Source of the DNA: Datisca glomerata
Lineage: Eukaryota; Streptophyta; Magnoliopsida; Cucurbitales; Datiscaceae
DNA: 64,000 nt
Reading direction: 5' to 3'
Assembly (NCBI GenBank): GCA_003255025.1
Contig: QANY01000261.1
Location: 2,763,390-2,827,389, forward strand
Every line of letters starts with the position of its first letter. Positions within the stretch are counted from its first letter, which is position 1. The notes under the pieces are model-generated. The model made no database searches, was not told where the DNA came from, and was given only the letters and a program-made list of their open reading frames with translations. Positions 47,151 through 56,509 of this stretch are shown one piece after another. The position numbers and the translations under genes were made by a program.

Positions 47151-47416
47151 AGAACGAATCAAGTATCTATTAGGTGTTTTAACAATAACATAAAATTCAA
47201 AATTTTAAAAGAAAAACTTACATGTTGTTTGCTTGGGTGAGATATATGCTCCGTTGGAGCAATATGAAGAATAGGGCTAGTAAGATTTTGATTCTTTGGA
47301 GGAAATATTTTCACCCCATAACTAGTGGTGACGTACGGGCCTTTTGAACTGCTCGAACTCGATTGCATCGGTAAACTCAGTGTTCCATGTGTAACTTTAT
47401 GTTTTCCTCTAGCCAT

Positions 47417-48240
47417 TTTTTGTGAAAAAATATAATATTAGAAGGATATGGGGTTTGGGGTTGGGGTTGGACAAATTTGGCTCGGGTTGGGCGCGGGTTT
47501 GACTCATGTGTTGCAAGGGATGTGCGAAATGAGAGATTGCAGGTTTGATTCGTGTGTTGTAACGGATTTGGCTCGGGTTGGATGGATTTTGAGCTATGAA
47601 GAGATGGAGATGAAGAGATGAAGAAGAAAGGATGAGAGTAGAGTGTTTGAGTGAAGATGAATGAAGTGTTGAGAGGGGGGAATGGTGGGTATCGGGTTTT
47701 TTCTAGAAGAAGGGGAATGGGGTTTTTTAAGTTTAGAGTTAATTTTGATAAGAAAATAAGGTTAGATTTGATAAATATATTTATAGGGTTATAAATTAAA
47801 ACTTAAACAAAGTTATCTTCCAACTTTTATGGGGTTATAATTATAAAATATAAGGTTAAATTTCAAATTTTAATATTTAATTTCAAACTTTTAGCGGTTA
47901 TGTTCGATTTAACAGTAGAATCTGATATTGATAGTTATACATGTTCGTCAAATAGATAAATAGGATTCACCGACTATCATAGCATCACGACCTATAATTA
48001 TATATGGTGAAAACTCATATCAATGACAACTTTTATCGAATTTATGAATAAGTGTTCAATTGTTTCAGGAATCCTTACTTAATCCATTCTAATTTCACAT
48101 AATATGTGAATATCGTGAATGTATGGTGTACGTTAATTAGAACCAGTGAATATAGGTGTTCATCATTTTAGTTTAATTAGAACTAGTTTTTTCTATTTTT
48201 ATCAATTATTTTTCGGGTGTATGTTAATTAATTTAAAATT
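47417..48240. other. region upstream of PMD gene, no gene seen
   Basis: It holds G-rich text at 47450-47600 (GGGTTGGGGTTGG, GGCTCGGGTTGG, the latter recurring at 47571) and otherwise AT-rich sequence. As the 5' flank of the PMD gene it may include its promoter; no clear TATA box was assigned. Confidence 0.45.
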
Positions 48241-48261
48241 ACAAATTTATGGTACATTGTG

Positions 48262-48465
48262 AAGACGGCGATTAGAGCCAAAATAATGGCGGTTAGGGTA
48301 AAAAAATGGCGTTTAGACAGCACATAGGTGATCGCCTTCAAGTATGACGATTAGAAAGGGAAACGGTGATTGAAGCCATTTGACTGACGCTTGGTTTTGA
48401 AGATGCGATTAGCACCTTCAGGATGACGTTTAGGAGCTCCAGATAGACGATTCGCCCATGATGAG
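48262..48465. repeat. minisatellite, about 20-22-bp unit, GRCGNTTAG type
   Basis: About ten degenerate units start GGCGATTAG, GGCGGTTAG, GGCGTTTAG, GACGATTAG, GCGATTAG or GACGTTTAG, with about 20-22 bp between starts. It directly abuts the TTCACCAAATATGTA array and shares GGCGATTAG with the hairpin array at 41.9 kb. Confidence 0.7.
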
Positions 48466-48483
48466 TGGCAATTGATTATTTAG

Positions 48484-49562
48484 GTGATCACCAATTTCGT
48501 AGTGTGGTACAACAAATTCTTGAGGAGTTCACCAAAATTTTAAAACTCATTTTTTGGAGGGGTTCACAAAAAATGTATAGGGAATCACCAGTATGTACTT
48601 GGGTTCACCAACTATATACTGGTCCACCAAATATGTACAAAATTAATAATTCTTGGAGGAGTTCACCAAATATGTATGAGAGTTCAAAAAATATGTATTA
48701 TGGTTCACTAAAAATGTAGTGGGATTCACCAAATACGTACAAAATTAATATACGTACAAAATTAATATACGTACAAAATTAATAATTCGTGGAGACGTTC
48801 ACCAAATATTTATCAGGGTTCACCAAATATGTATTGGGGTTCACCAAATGTGTAGTTGGATTCACCAAATACGTATGAAATTAATAATTCTTAGAGAGAT
48901 TCATCAAATATATAATGGGGTTCAGCAAATATGTTCAAGGGTTCACCAAATATGTATTGGAGTTCACCAAATAAGTACAAGTCAATTTTGTACGTATTTG
49001 GTGAACTCTAATACATATTTGGTGAACCCCAATACATATTTGGTGAACACCTATACATATTTGGTAAACTCCTCCAAGAATTATTCATTTGTATGTATTT
49101 AGTGGACCCCACTACATTGTGTGTTCAACAAATATGTACCGGAGTTCACCAAATAGGTAGTATGGTTCATTAAATATGTACAAAATTAATAATTCTTGGA
49201 GGAGTTCACCAAATATGTATTGAGATTCACCAAATATGTGCAGAGGTTCACCAAATATGTAGTGAAGTTCACTAAATACGTACAAAATTAATAATTCTTG
49301 GAGGGTTCATCAAATATGTACTGAGGTTCATCAAATATGTACAATGTCAATTTTGTATGTATTTGGTTAACCATAGTACATATATGGTGAGCCATGTTAT
49401 ATATTTGGTGAATCATGTTACATATTTGGTGAACCCCTTATACATATTTGGTGAACTCATCCAACAATTATTAATTTTGTACATAATTGGTGAAACTCAC
49501 TACATATTTAGTGAACCCATATACATATTTGGTGAACCCCGGTACATATTTGGTGAACCCAA
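48484..49562. repeat. TTCACCAAATATGTA minisatellite in alternating inverted blocks
   Basis: Units of about 22-24 bp contain TTCACCAAATATGTAC. They run direct at about 48500-48980, inverted (GTACATATTTGGTGAA) at about 48990-49115, direct again at 49120-49345, and inverted again at 49355-49562. Both centres carry nearly the same spacer, GTCAATTTTGTA (48983 and 49344). The accessory motif AAATTAATAATTCTTGG also occurs in both orientations. The whole is therefore two successive large imperfect palindromes. Open frames across it (periodic YLVNHVTYLVNP-like text) are repeat artefacts. Confidence 0.88.
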
Positions 49563-49569
49563 AAAAATT

Positions 49570-50067
49570 GTAATGTTTTGACTTGTGAGCGGCTGGACTT
49601 TGTATGACCCGGATCGCTCCAAAAATAATTTAAGGACCACAATGACTCAGCCTTAATACCAGGAATAAATTCACGGCATTCTAAAATTTTCCTCCACTCG
49701 TTTTCTTTTTCTTGAAAATGTATCTCCATCACAATTTTAAAGATAACTTAAGAAGATAAATATTATAGTATAAGATTATTGAAACACATGCCAACACAAT
49801 CCTATAATTTAAGTTGAAAAAAAAACTCAATCCTATAATTTAGTAGAAACATTTAAGCATTTACGAATAAAAAATATCAGAAACTTTCGTAGTATACATA
49901 TGTCAAATGCTAGAAGAAGAAACTGTTGTGCCATGCGTATCGAAAAGTTGAGAAAGAAATAGAACGATTAGTATTTATGAGAAAAATCAATTTAAGACAA
50001 AAAGTAATTTTCTCTCTCTTTTGTAGGTATGATGAATTTTATCATAACTCTCAAGAAAAGTCAAGCT
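49570..50067. other. AT-rich intergenic DNA, nothing seen
   Basis: No gene or repeat beyond a short doubled phrase, CAATCCTATAATTTA, at 49798 and 49829. Confidence 0.5.
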
Positions 50068-50569
50068 TAGTGGTGTGTACTCGGTTCCATCTGATTTTAG
50101 AATAAAAAATTGATCGAATTAAAATTCATGATCTTACTGAAATAAGGATCAACCGTTCAGATACGTGCATATCAACCGAATTACCTGGACTATAAAATGA
50201 TTAGTCGGTTCAGTCAGATTTTACGATCTACTAATAATTTTTTTCAAGATATTCATAAATGAATTTAATCATACACATTTCAAAAAAAAAATTTAAGTTT
50301 TTCATTCATTATAATAAAAGATAGTAAACTAAACATTAAAAGCATATAAGAGAAATGTAAAAAGAAATCATTGTGAGAAATTAAAAGCAGAGAAATGTGA
50401 GAAAAATGTGATATATATGAGAGAAGATAAATAAATGGTCGGTCTAGTCCAAAATATGAGAACATTTTAAACTGAACTGAAAGTTTGCTTTTTTAATCCA
50501 AGACCCAATCGATCACAATTAAATAAAAAATCCAAAAAACCGATCATTTTCAGTTTTTGCACACCTCTA
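50068..50569. mobile_element. hAT-type MITE
   Basis: The left end TAGTGGTGTG and right end CACACCTCTA form terminal inverted repeats of the TAGNGGTGT hAT class. Flanking octamers GTCAAGCT (50060-50067) and GTCAAAGT (50570-50577) match at 6 of 8 positions, in line with the 8-bp target duplication of hAT elements. It carries GGTTCRGT/ACCGAAC-like internal text and no transposase. Confidence 0.7.
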
Positions 50570-50577
50570 GTCAAAGT

Positions 50578-51190
50578 TCATATGTGCCCGTCTTATAAAA
50601 TAGGTGTTACACGTAAATCATACATAAAAGTAACAGTAAAATTATGACTAGCTAGTTAAATTCACAACAATGTGTAAAACATTATTCTGAAGACTGAATA
50701 TGACGATATAAAAAGAAAATGACAATGACATTGTGATACATGTACTAGAGCCCCTAGATTATGTCAATACAAAATGCAGACCATTAAAAGTTGCATATGG
50801 AGGCCAAATTGTTAGTGAAGTCCACTACATCCCGAGATTTTCTGCTGTTTTTATTTACTAAATATATCTGTCACCAAGTAATTTTCTTACCCATATTTAT
50901 ATTGCTTTTAACTTGATTATTTGTTTATCTCACCATACTTTCTTTTGCTGTAACATCTGTTGTTTCCCTTAAGTGGTTATTTACATTTCTACACTTTTTT
51001 TATATTGTCTAAGAATTTTGTATACTCATTTCTCAAAATCTAGAACTCTACACTCATGTCCTACCGCAATCAACATCAACCTAACTTAACTGTCTCTTTC
51101 CTCATCATTTATCTCCCTTCCTCATGCAAAAATCACGTCAACATATACCCACTCCCCCACACTCTAAGCTCTCCTTTGTCCCTAGGTTCA
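50578..51190. other. intergenic DNA, nothing seen
   Basis: No supported feature. Pyrimidine-rich towards the right edge, before the CTT microsatellite. Confidence 0.5.
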
Positions 51191-51191
51191 C

Positions 51192-51324
51192 TATTTCTTC
51201 TTCTTCTTCTTCTTCTTCTTCTTCTTCTTCTTCTTCTTCATCTTCTTCTTCTTCTTCTTCTTCTTCATCATCATCTTCTTCTTCTTCTTCTTCTTCTTCT
51301 TCTTCTTCTTCTTCTTCTTCTTCC
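51192..51324. repeat. (CTT)n microsatellite, about 130 bp
   Basis: An almost pure TTC/TCT run is broken only by CATCTT at 51240 and CATCATCAT at 51267. It creates long poly-Ser, poly-Leu and poly-Lys frames in three registers, none of which continues into recognisable protein. Confidence 0.95.
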
Positions 51325-51610
51325 AGACCATGCGACCTATTTTTTTCAGTAAGATCCGACCAAGAAACTCAGGTACACATTCTTTCATTTTTTTGGACAC
51401 GGAAAGGATTTAAAGTGTTGTTACACTTTCTTTTGTTCTTCTTACTAGAAGTTGGGAAAACTATCTAGGTTTAAAAATCGGGACTTTTTTCAAGGGTTAG
51501 TAAAATATCTTTTAGGATTAGAATGTCTCTCTTGATGATTATAACCTTCTGCATGTCTAGATTGTTTGATGTTTGTGATAGATGCTTGTAATAACCATAT
51601 GAATCTATTG

Positions 51611-51826
51611 GCTACTTGAAGGGTTCAAGTAGTTGTTAAGGACTACTTGAACCCTTCAAGTAGTCATTTTGATTATAATAGTAAGTATTTGAAGGGTTCA
51701 AGTAGTATTTATAACTACTTGAACCCCCCAAGTAGTCCTTGTTGCAGCAGTAAGTAATACATTAAACAAACAACTACTTGAAAGGTTCAAGTAGTTGTAT
51801 CTGACTACTTGAACCCTTCAAGTAAT
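51611..51826. repeat. palindromic repeat array, cluster 1 (six units)
   Basis: The unit has arms ACTACTTGAA and TTCAAGTAGT around a 3-base centre, so each unit is itself a hairpin. The centre is GGG (or AGG) in units at about 51611, 51684 and 51772, and CCC in units at about 51642, 51713 and 51803: strictly alternating. Each GGG unit and the following CCC unit thus form a larger inverted pair with a 7-8-base spacer. Confidence 0.92.
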
Positions 51827-51904
51827 GTGAAATTTCATATGAATTTATAATCAAATAGGTTTCTTATTTGCCTAGAAGGACAATATGTTCCTATACTTGT
51901 TTCT

Positions 51905-52248
51905 GCAGAATAAGTTCTAGTGCCAATGGTTTTGCACAAGTAGGTTTGAGATTTGTTAATAGAATATGTACTTGCGGGAGAAGGGCTGCTGTGAAGATAT
52001 CATAGTCAAATTGAAACAAAATTAGATTATATTATTGTTACGAGCAGAACAAGTGTGGATATTTTAGTTGGTGCAACCCTCTTGATGAAATAAATGAAGT
52101 TAGTAGCGAGGATAATGATTTAAAATAACTCAAGGATAAGATCAAGCGCATGGATATTAGGATACAAGCATTGGAGAATATATCAGACACTTTGAAAAAA
52201 AATTGTGTTTACATTATATGTGTAGTAATCGTTTGTGGTTTAGCTTAG
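51905..52248 (+). pseudogene. GRF-type zinc-finger protein (decayed)
   Basis: The frame reads RISSSANGFAQVGLRFVNRI and then CTCGRRAAVKIS (51967), two in-frame stops, LYYCYEQNKCGYFSWCNP, a Glu/Asp-rich stretch, a short coiled segment (KDKIKRMDIRIQALENI) and a hydrophobic end (VYIICVVIVCGLA, stop at 52246). The CxCG then C, then CGxFxW plan is the GRF zinc finger, and the coiled-coil plus C-terminal membrane segment is common in small plant GRF proteins. Three internal stops make it a pseudogene as it stands. It lies exactly between two palindrome arrays. Confidence 0.75.
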
Positions 52249-52434
52249 TAGGGATGACACATGAGTCTTGAATGTACACAATATGTATTTTGTATGTATT
52301 TTATCAATCTATTTTGTATGTATATTATATGAATTTTGTATAGATATTGTACATATTTGTATCCCCCTAAGTAGTTATTTGTTTTGGTTAGTAAAGCAGA
52401 CTAATGCAAATTGCATATATTTGATGACTACTTG

Positions 52435-52975
52435 AAGAGTTCAAGTAGTAATTTTTGACTACTTGAATCAGTTAAGTAGTCACACGCTCTCCTGATAAAT
52501 CATTACATGAGATAAAAATGATTACTTGAAGGGTTCAAGAAGTAAAAAAAACTACTTGAAGGGTTCAAGTAGTAAAAAAGATACTTGAACCCTTCAAGTA
52601 GTCATTTTATTTCATGTAGTAATTTATACAGAGAATACTTGACTACTTGAAGGGTTCAAATAGTATTTTATGACTACTTGAACCCTTCAAGTAGTCATTT
52701 TGTTTCATGCAGTGATTTATACAGAGAGCATGTGACTATTTGAAGGGTTCAAGTAGTCAAAAAATACTATTTGAACCCTTTAAGTAGTCAAATCGTTTGT
52801 TGTCGTCAGTTTATACAGAGAACATGTAACTGCTTGAAGAGTTCAAGTAGTATTTATGACTACTTAAACCCTTCAAGTTGTCATTTTATTTCTTGTAGTG
52901 ATACAGAGAGTATGTGACTACTTGAAAGGTTCAAGTAGTCAAAAATACTACTTGACCCCTTCAAGTATTCATTGT
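52435..52975. repeat. palindromic repeat array, cluster 2 (about 13 units)
   Basis: Same ACTACTTGAA/TTCAAGTAGT unit as cluster 1, with more variants. GGG-type and CCC-type centres again mostly alternate. Short spacers (about 7-10 bases, for example TATTTTATG) follow GGG units. Longer spacers (about 35-45 bases, with TTTATACAGAGAG) follow CCC units at 52623, 52726, 52810 and 52905, so the higher-order period is about 85-105 bp. Confidence 0.92.
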
Positions 52976-53144
52976 TATCTCCTGTTAGTAAGCAACAACA
53001 AGCTTATTGTACTTATCAAATTAATAAAAAAATACCAAAGATCAATCATTAAGATTTTCATATATTAGTTTGCAATCATAACAAAACTCAAAAACTCCAC
53101 CAGGGAAGTTTAGTATACTTATCTACATATCTAGAATACAAGCA

Positions 53145-53765
53145 TTGAGAAACATGCAATCTCATAAAAAACCCATCATTTTTTCCACTCTTCTCGACGA
53201 GATTTATCGATCCATTGACAAGGGGGAAAAGAGAAGTGGAGAACTGAGGTTTTACAGAGAAACAATGGCGAAGAAACAGAGCAAACCTAATGGCAGAAGC
53301 CATAGAGCTATTGAAGAGGGAGAAAGAGATATGGGAAACTACCGGCAAGATAGCCTGATCGACAAATGGATGGAGAAGAAGGTTAACGAAAACTCTAACA
53401 CCCAAAGAAGACAATATCTCAAAGAATTCGACAGAAAATCACTGAATGACTGTGACCAAGATTCTCTGTTTTTCAGTTCAACTTCAATTTCATCAAATTC
53501 AAGCTCCAGAGGATTCTCATCATCGGATAGTGAATCATTGTTTGGTTCAAAATCAATGGCTTCTTCATGTTTCGCTCCTCGACTACTTAAGCATCTCATC
53601 TCAGTAAGAGAAAATAGGAGTAGACATAGTAACCTGTTTTACGACCAAAGAGAGTTGAACCTTCTCTCTAACCTCCATCTTCATCCTCTCAATTTCCTCT
53701 TCTTTAGCTCTAAAAGTAGAAAGAGTAGACCTCAAGGAGAAGCGAAGCAAAAGAGAGGAGAATGA
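53145..53765 (+). CDS. BIG GRAIN 1-like protein, C-terminally truncated
   Basis: One uninterrupted 206-codon frame. Residues about 12-25 read FSTLLDEIYRSIDKGE, the diagnostic N-terminal motif of the BIG GRAIN 1 family; then FYRETMAKKQS (about 36-46), SLIDKWMEKKV (about 70-80), DQDSLFFSSTSISSNSSS (about 104-121) and GFSSSDSESLFGSKSM (about 123-138). The rice member acts at the plasma membrane in auxin response and transport; here that is inference from family. Family proteins usually have about 300-400 residues with a conserved C-terminal block. From residue about 145 (RLLKHLIS, where RPKPIRTS is expected) the homology is lost and the tail looks random. A possible splice donor (TCAGTAAGAG) lies at 53606. 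It may be a gene fragment with its second half elsewhere. No other window gene supports it. Confidence 0.7.
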   Translation: MRNMQSHKKPIIFSTLLDEIYRSIDKGEKRSGELRFYRETMAKKQSKPNGRSHRAIEEGERDMGNYRQDSLIDKWMEKKVNENSNTQRRQYLKEFDRKSLNDCDQDSLFFSSTSISSNSSSRGFSSSDSESLFGSKSMASSCFAPRLLKHLISVRENRSRHSNLFYDQRELNLLSNLHLHPLNFLFFSSKSRKSRPQGEAKQKRGE

Positions 53766-54430
53766 GAGAGAGAGGAGAGAAGAGAGAGAAGAGAAAAGAG
53801 AAAGAAACGTCTAATCCTACTTAATGTGTAAATGTCTTGGGAAGAATAAGAACAATGACTTTTGTTTGATTTAGTAAAATAGGGGTATAAAATTCCTTAG
53901 TAAAAATAGAAAGGATGCATTTATCCAAATAACCCCTTAATTAATTAAGTTTGATAGATTGACAAATGGGTAATGGATTTTCCCATCAGCATCGAAGTGA
54001 CACATATTCTCACCACCAACAACATATGGAAACTAAAACAGGAACAAGTATTTAAAAATTTGAATACACATTATCATAGAATTACACTTTCTACCAAATG
54101 CTAATTGATGTAAATGGTGAACCTTGAGCTGTGAAAACATGCGGACTCCTTTTTTAACAGTAATGAATGCTAGCTTTTGAAGGATAGTAACAATAACCAC
54201 ATCACTTAATAGGACCACCTAAAAAATATCATTTTACTAAATTGAAAATGTACAACTTAAACTTTTTGGCAGAGCAAGGGCGATCAAGGATCAAAGGTTT
54301 TCAAAAGATCCAAACTGATAGAGTGATAAATTTTCAGCAAGATTCAAAGGAGAAGATTTCATTGCACAAAAAATAATCAAAGAACAAGCTAAAAATATAG
54401 CAATATTAATCACCATACACTTAATTGGGG
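53766..54430. other. intergenic DNA, no gene seen
   Basis: A GA-rich run at 53765-53808 directly follows the BG1-like stop; the remainder is AT-rich without features. Confidence 0.5.
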
Positions 54431-54432
54431 GC

Positions 54433-54513
54433 TCAGTCGCTCACTTTCAATCCCATTTTCTGCCTCGAACTTTCCTTCAAAGCCGCCTCCACGCATTCCA
54501 TTTCTGTTTTAGC
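54433..54513 (-). other. candidate terminal exon, unknown
   Basis: On the minus strand an acceptor CTAACAG precedes a frame AKTEMECVEAALKESSRQK, then MGLKVSD and a stop. It is short but has balanced amino-acid use. I do not recognise it. It lies downstream of the RPL23A fragment on the same strand and might be its fused last exon. Confidence 0.3.
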
Positions 54514-54596
54514 CTGTTAGAGAATAAATTAAGACAAAAACCATATAAAAAGGCCTAATAATACAAAACAATTCTCATTTGATTGAAAAAAATAGC

Positions 54597-54823
54597 TCAC
54601 GATTCAAATCTCAAATTATGGACCCGAGTAGAAGGAGTCGTACTAATGCGAGGATATTTAGGCCGATTCCTTTCCTTCTTCAATGTCTTTGCTCGATGAA
54701 ATGTGATCCATGTCCTGATTTTCTTAGCTTTCTTCTTGAAGGTCGGACCTGATTTCACTGCCTTGGAGGTCTTCAAGGCTTGAGCTTTTTTGTAATGGTA
54801 TCAACTGGAATAGGGGATGCCAT
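54597..54823 (-). pseudogene. RPL23A: ribosomal protein L23a (uL23) N-terminal fragment
   Basis: The minus strand reads [20 protein letters not shown], then [20 protein letters not shown], then [10 protein letters not shown]. This is the N-terminal half of cytosolic uL23, the large-subunit protein at the exit tunnel. Homology then stops (the family continues NKLDHYQIL), with a stop codon at 54597-54599. Upstream, an ATG at 54821 is followed by a frame that hits a stop before the homology; a one-base shift is needed to join it. The RNA-binding C-terminal half is absent. The usual intron positions cannot be judged from this piece. Confidence 0.82.
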
Positions 54824-54922
54824 AAATTCAGTGTTTGAGCATATAACGGGGACACCTAGCTGATCAATTATGGAGGTGAAAAAAGTGTTTTTGCTGACTT
54901 GTGGGGTTTGATGAATTGATAC

Positions 54923-54928
<6 letters not shown>

Positions 54929-54967
<39 letters not shown>
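54929..54967. repeat. (GA)n microsatellite
   Basis: A pure GAGA run of about 38 bp. On the minus strand it would be a CT-rich leader upstream of the RPL23A fragment, as in many plant 5'UTRs. Confidence 0.95.
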
Positions 54968-54969
<2 letters not shown>

Positions 54970-55620
54970 CGTGTATGTGAGATAGACAAACTAGAGTTTC
55001 GTGAAAGACTGGCTTACCCGCTTCTGCTATGGGGGATTAGTTCTATGGAGGACGATAGAGCCTGAGAAAACTGATGAAATATACGTGTGGTTTAGGGCCG
55101 TCCAATGTGCTGCTACGTCTAGGAAAATGGGGAAGAAGAAGAAAATGGAGGGGGATGTCGTATGATACGTGTGCGATTTGGGGATGAAGCAGCTGGACAG
55201 AGCAAAAGGGAAGGAGAAGCTCAGAACCGTCAGGGGGGATGAGAAGGGGAAAAACCTATTTAACTGTGTTTTGTTTTAATTTCGAAACATTTTGTTCAGC
55301 GCACCGTGTTTTCAAATTGACCGTTTTTTTTCCATTTAAAACCCGCGGAAATAGATTGCAGATCTATGAGAAATGCTATATTAAGTGCTATAGAAAGGAC
55401 TTTTGTTGTAGTGTGTTTGGCCGAAGCACCGTTGAATCAATCCCGCATCAGAAGAGCAGTTGCGTTGGTGAGAGACAGAGTCGTGCGCACCCTAGCCTTT
55501 GTAGAAAATGTTAATAAGAATTTTGAACAATAAAAGAATTTTAAAATAGTTAATAGTAATCGTATTAGTCTTTTGGTATTGGGCTGCAAATGTGAAAACA
55601 TGTGGTTCTATTCTAGAAAT
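54970..55620. other. intergenic DNA, no gene seen
   Basis: No supported gene. On the minus strand a donor-like CGGGTAAGCC (complement of about 55010-55019) could end a leader exon of the RPL23A-type fragment. The segment 55240-55510 is more GC-rich than its surroundings but has no recognisable product. Confidence 0.45.
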
Positions 55621-55631
55621 TTTTTCGGTAA

Positions 55632-55930
55632 TTATACTATTTCTCCTATGGTGATAACTGCAAAAATTATCCATTTCCTAACTCAAGTTACAAAAATGTC
55701 TAGAAAATTTGTTTATTACAAAAATGGCCGAAATATGATAAGTAATTTATTTACCATTTGTGTAATTTTGGTAAATAAATTATGTATGATGGTCATATTT
55801 TGGTCATTTTTGTAACTCCACCCTCGAACCCTGTCTTTCCTACTATTTCTCCTATGGGAGAACTGCAAAAATTGTCATTTTCTTAGCTCAAGTTGCAAAA
55901 ATGTCTAGAAATTTTTTTTATTGCAAATGG
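55632..55930. repeat. direct duplication around a foldback
   Basis: TACTATTTCTCCTATGG, then AACTGCAAAAATT and CAAAAATGTCTAGAAA occur at about 55636 and again at about 55840, a step of about 204 bp. The foldback at 55717-55816 lies between the two copies. Confidence 0.8.
55712..55817. repeat. foldback (inverted repeat), MITE-like
   Basis: The left arm TTACAAAAATGGCCGAAATA and then TAATTTATTTACCA pairs with the right arm TGGTAAATAAATTA and then TATTTTGGTCATTTTTGTAA. The inner 14 bp are perfect and the outer part is about 90% matched by eye, with a 12-base loop. It carries no coding potential. Confidence 0.75.
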
Positions 55931-55959
55931 TTGTATATGATTGGCATACCTCGTAAGTT

Positions 55960-56260
55960 TAGCCGTTTGGTAATTTATACCTACAAACTTTAATTTTAAT
56001 AGGGTAACCTACAGTTTTACCCCCTACAGTTTAGGATAAATTTTATTTTAGACCCTACACTCTAAAATTTTATAAAGTAAACTCTACAATTACATTTTGC
56101 ATTCACGTTAAACCTTTCGTTTGATCTCCACTTAAAAATATTAACTGTTCATCACGGTTTGCTGATGTGGCATTACGTGGCAAGTAATTTAATGTCACGT
56201 CAGTTTTTTAACTACCCCAGCAACCACATTGGAAGAATTACCCAAATTACCCATAATCCC
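55960..56260. other. repeat-like sequence, unclassified
   Basis: The text GTAACCTACAGTTTTACCCC, CCCTACAGTTTAGG and GACCCTACACTCTAAA has the phrase-like repetition of small plant DNA transposons, but no terminal repeats were assigned. Confidence 0.3.
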
Positions 56261-56349
56261 CCCCTTCTTCCCTTAAACAGCAGAGCTTCATCTTTGGCCA
56301 AACCCATCCTTCTTCAAATAAAGTTTTATAAAGCTGACCTATCTTTCCA

Positions 56350-56495
56350 TCTCATCTCAACATGGAGATTAGTGATTAAAAAACAACTTCTTCACAAGGA
56401 ATAGTGAGACCCATATCATGAGCAAACCCAAATTCTTCTTCAACTTGACGAAGTAAGGATTGAAATTCAAGGTGAGTCAAGAATGAAATTGGAAC
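56350..56495 (-). pseudogene. SAUR (small auxin-up RNA) C-terminal fragment
   Basis: The minus strand reads [35 protein letters not shown] and EEVVF, then a TAA where a Gln codon could have stood, SLISMLR and a stop. VPISxLxHPxFxxLLxxAEEEFGF then GLTIPC is the core of the SAUR domain. One Gly of GGLTIPC is missing. The N-terminal half (normally with GHFxVYVG) is cut off exactly where gypsy relic A begins, so the element or a rearrangement split it. Confidence 0.8.
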
Positions 56496-56509
56496 TAGAG
56501 TTATAATCG

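Larger units (their letters stand above)
43010..47416 (-). pseudogene. plant mobile domain (PMD) transposon-type gene, multi-exon relic
   Basis: Exons on the minus strand: 47416-47222 (MARGKHKVTHGTLSLP, Ser-rich; donor GTAAGT); about 46620-46250 (GVRDFGNTTLVAWW, DPLDFAMITGLKVDDRQ, LRKLVNKPLSD), the PMD core with its PLDFxxITGL signature; about 46060-45800 (WACEYFPCL, then GGPDTFPRVARWIDT), the next PMD block; then, beyond an Athila insertion, 44090-43740 (TDYHIDNIPPTTM, HAERAWYLGECVSR), 43700-43480, 43405-43255 (MMCMINSLNRLFFEK, then a Lys-rich end) and an acidic tail at 43190-43010. PMD proteins occur as MAIN/MAIL cellular genes and, commonly, in Mutator-like and gypsy elements. Several stops are present. 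The same strand as the FAR1-type transposase suggests one MULE, but this is inference. Confidence 0.72.

Noticed and set aside
49357..49581. Frame with periodic YLVN peptides
   Set aside because: Direct translation of the TTCACCAAATATGTA minisatellite.
51124..51468. Poly-Ser protein of 114 codons and the overlapping poly-Leu frame
   Set aside because: Produced entirely by the (CTT)n microsatellite; the flanking residues match nothing and three registers are equally open.
51611..52975. CRISPR array
   Set aside because: Units are palindromic and spaced, but spacers are short or conserved instead of unique, no cas gene exists, and the context is plant nuclear DNA full of retrotransposons.
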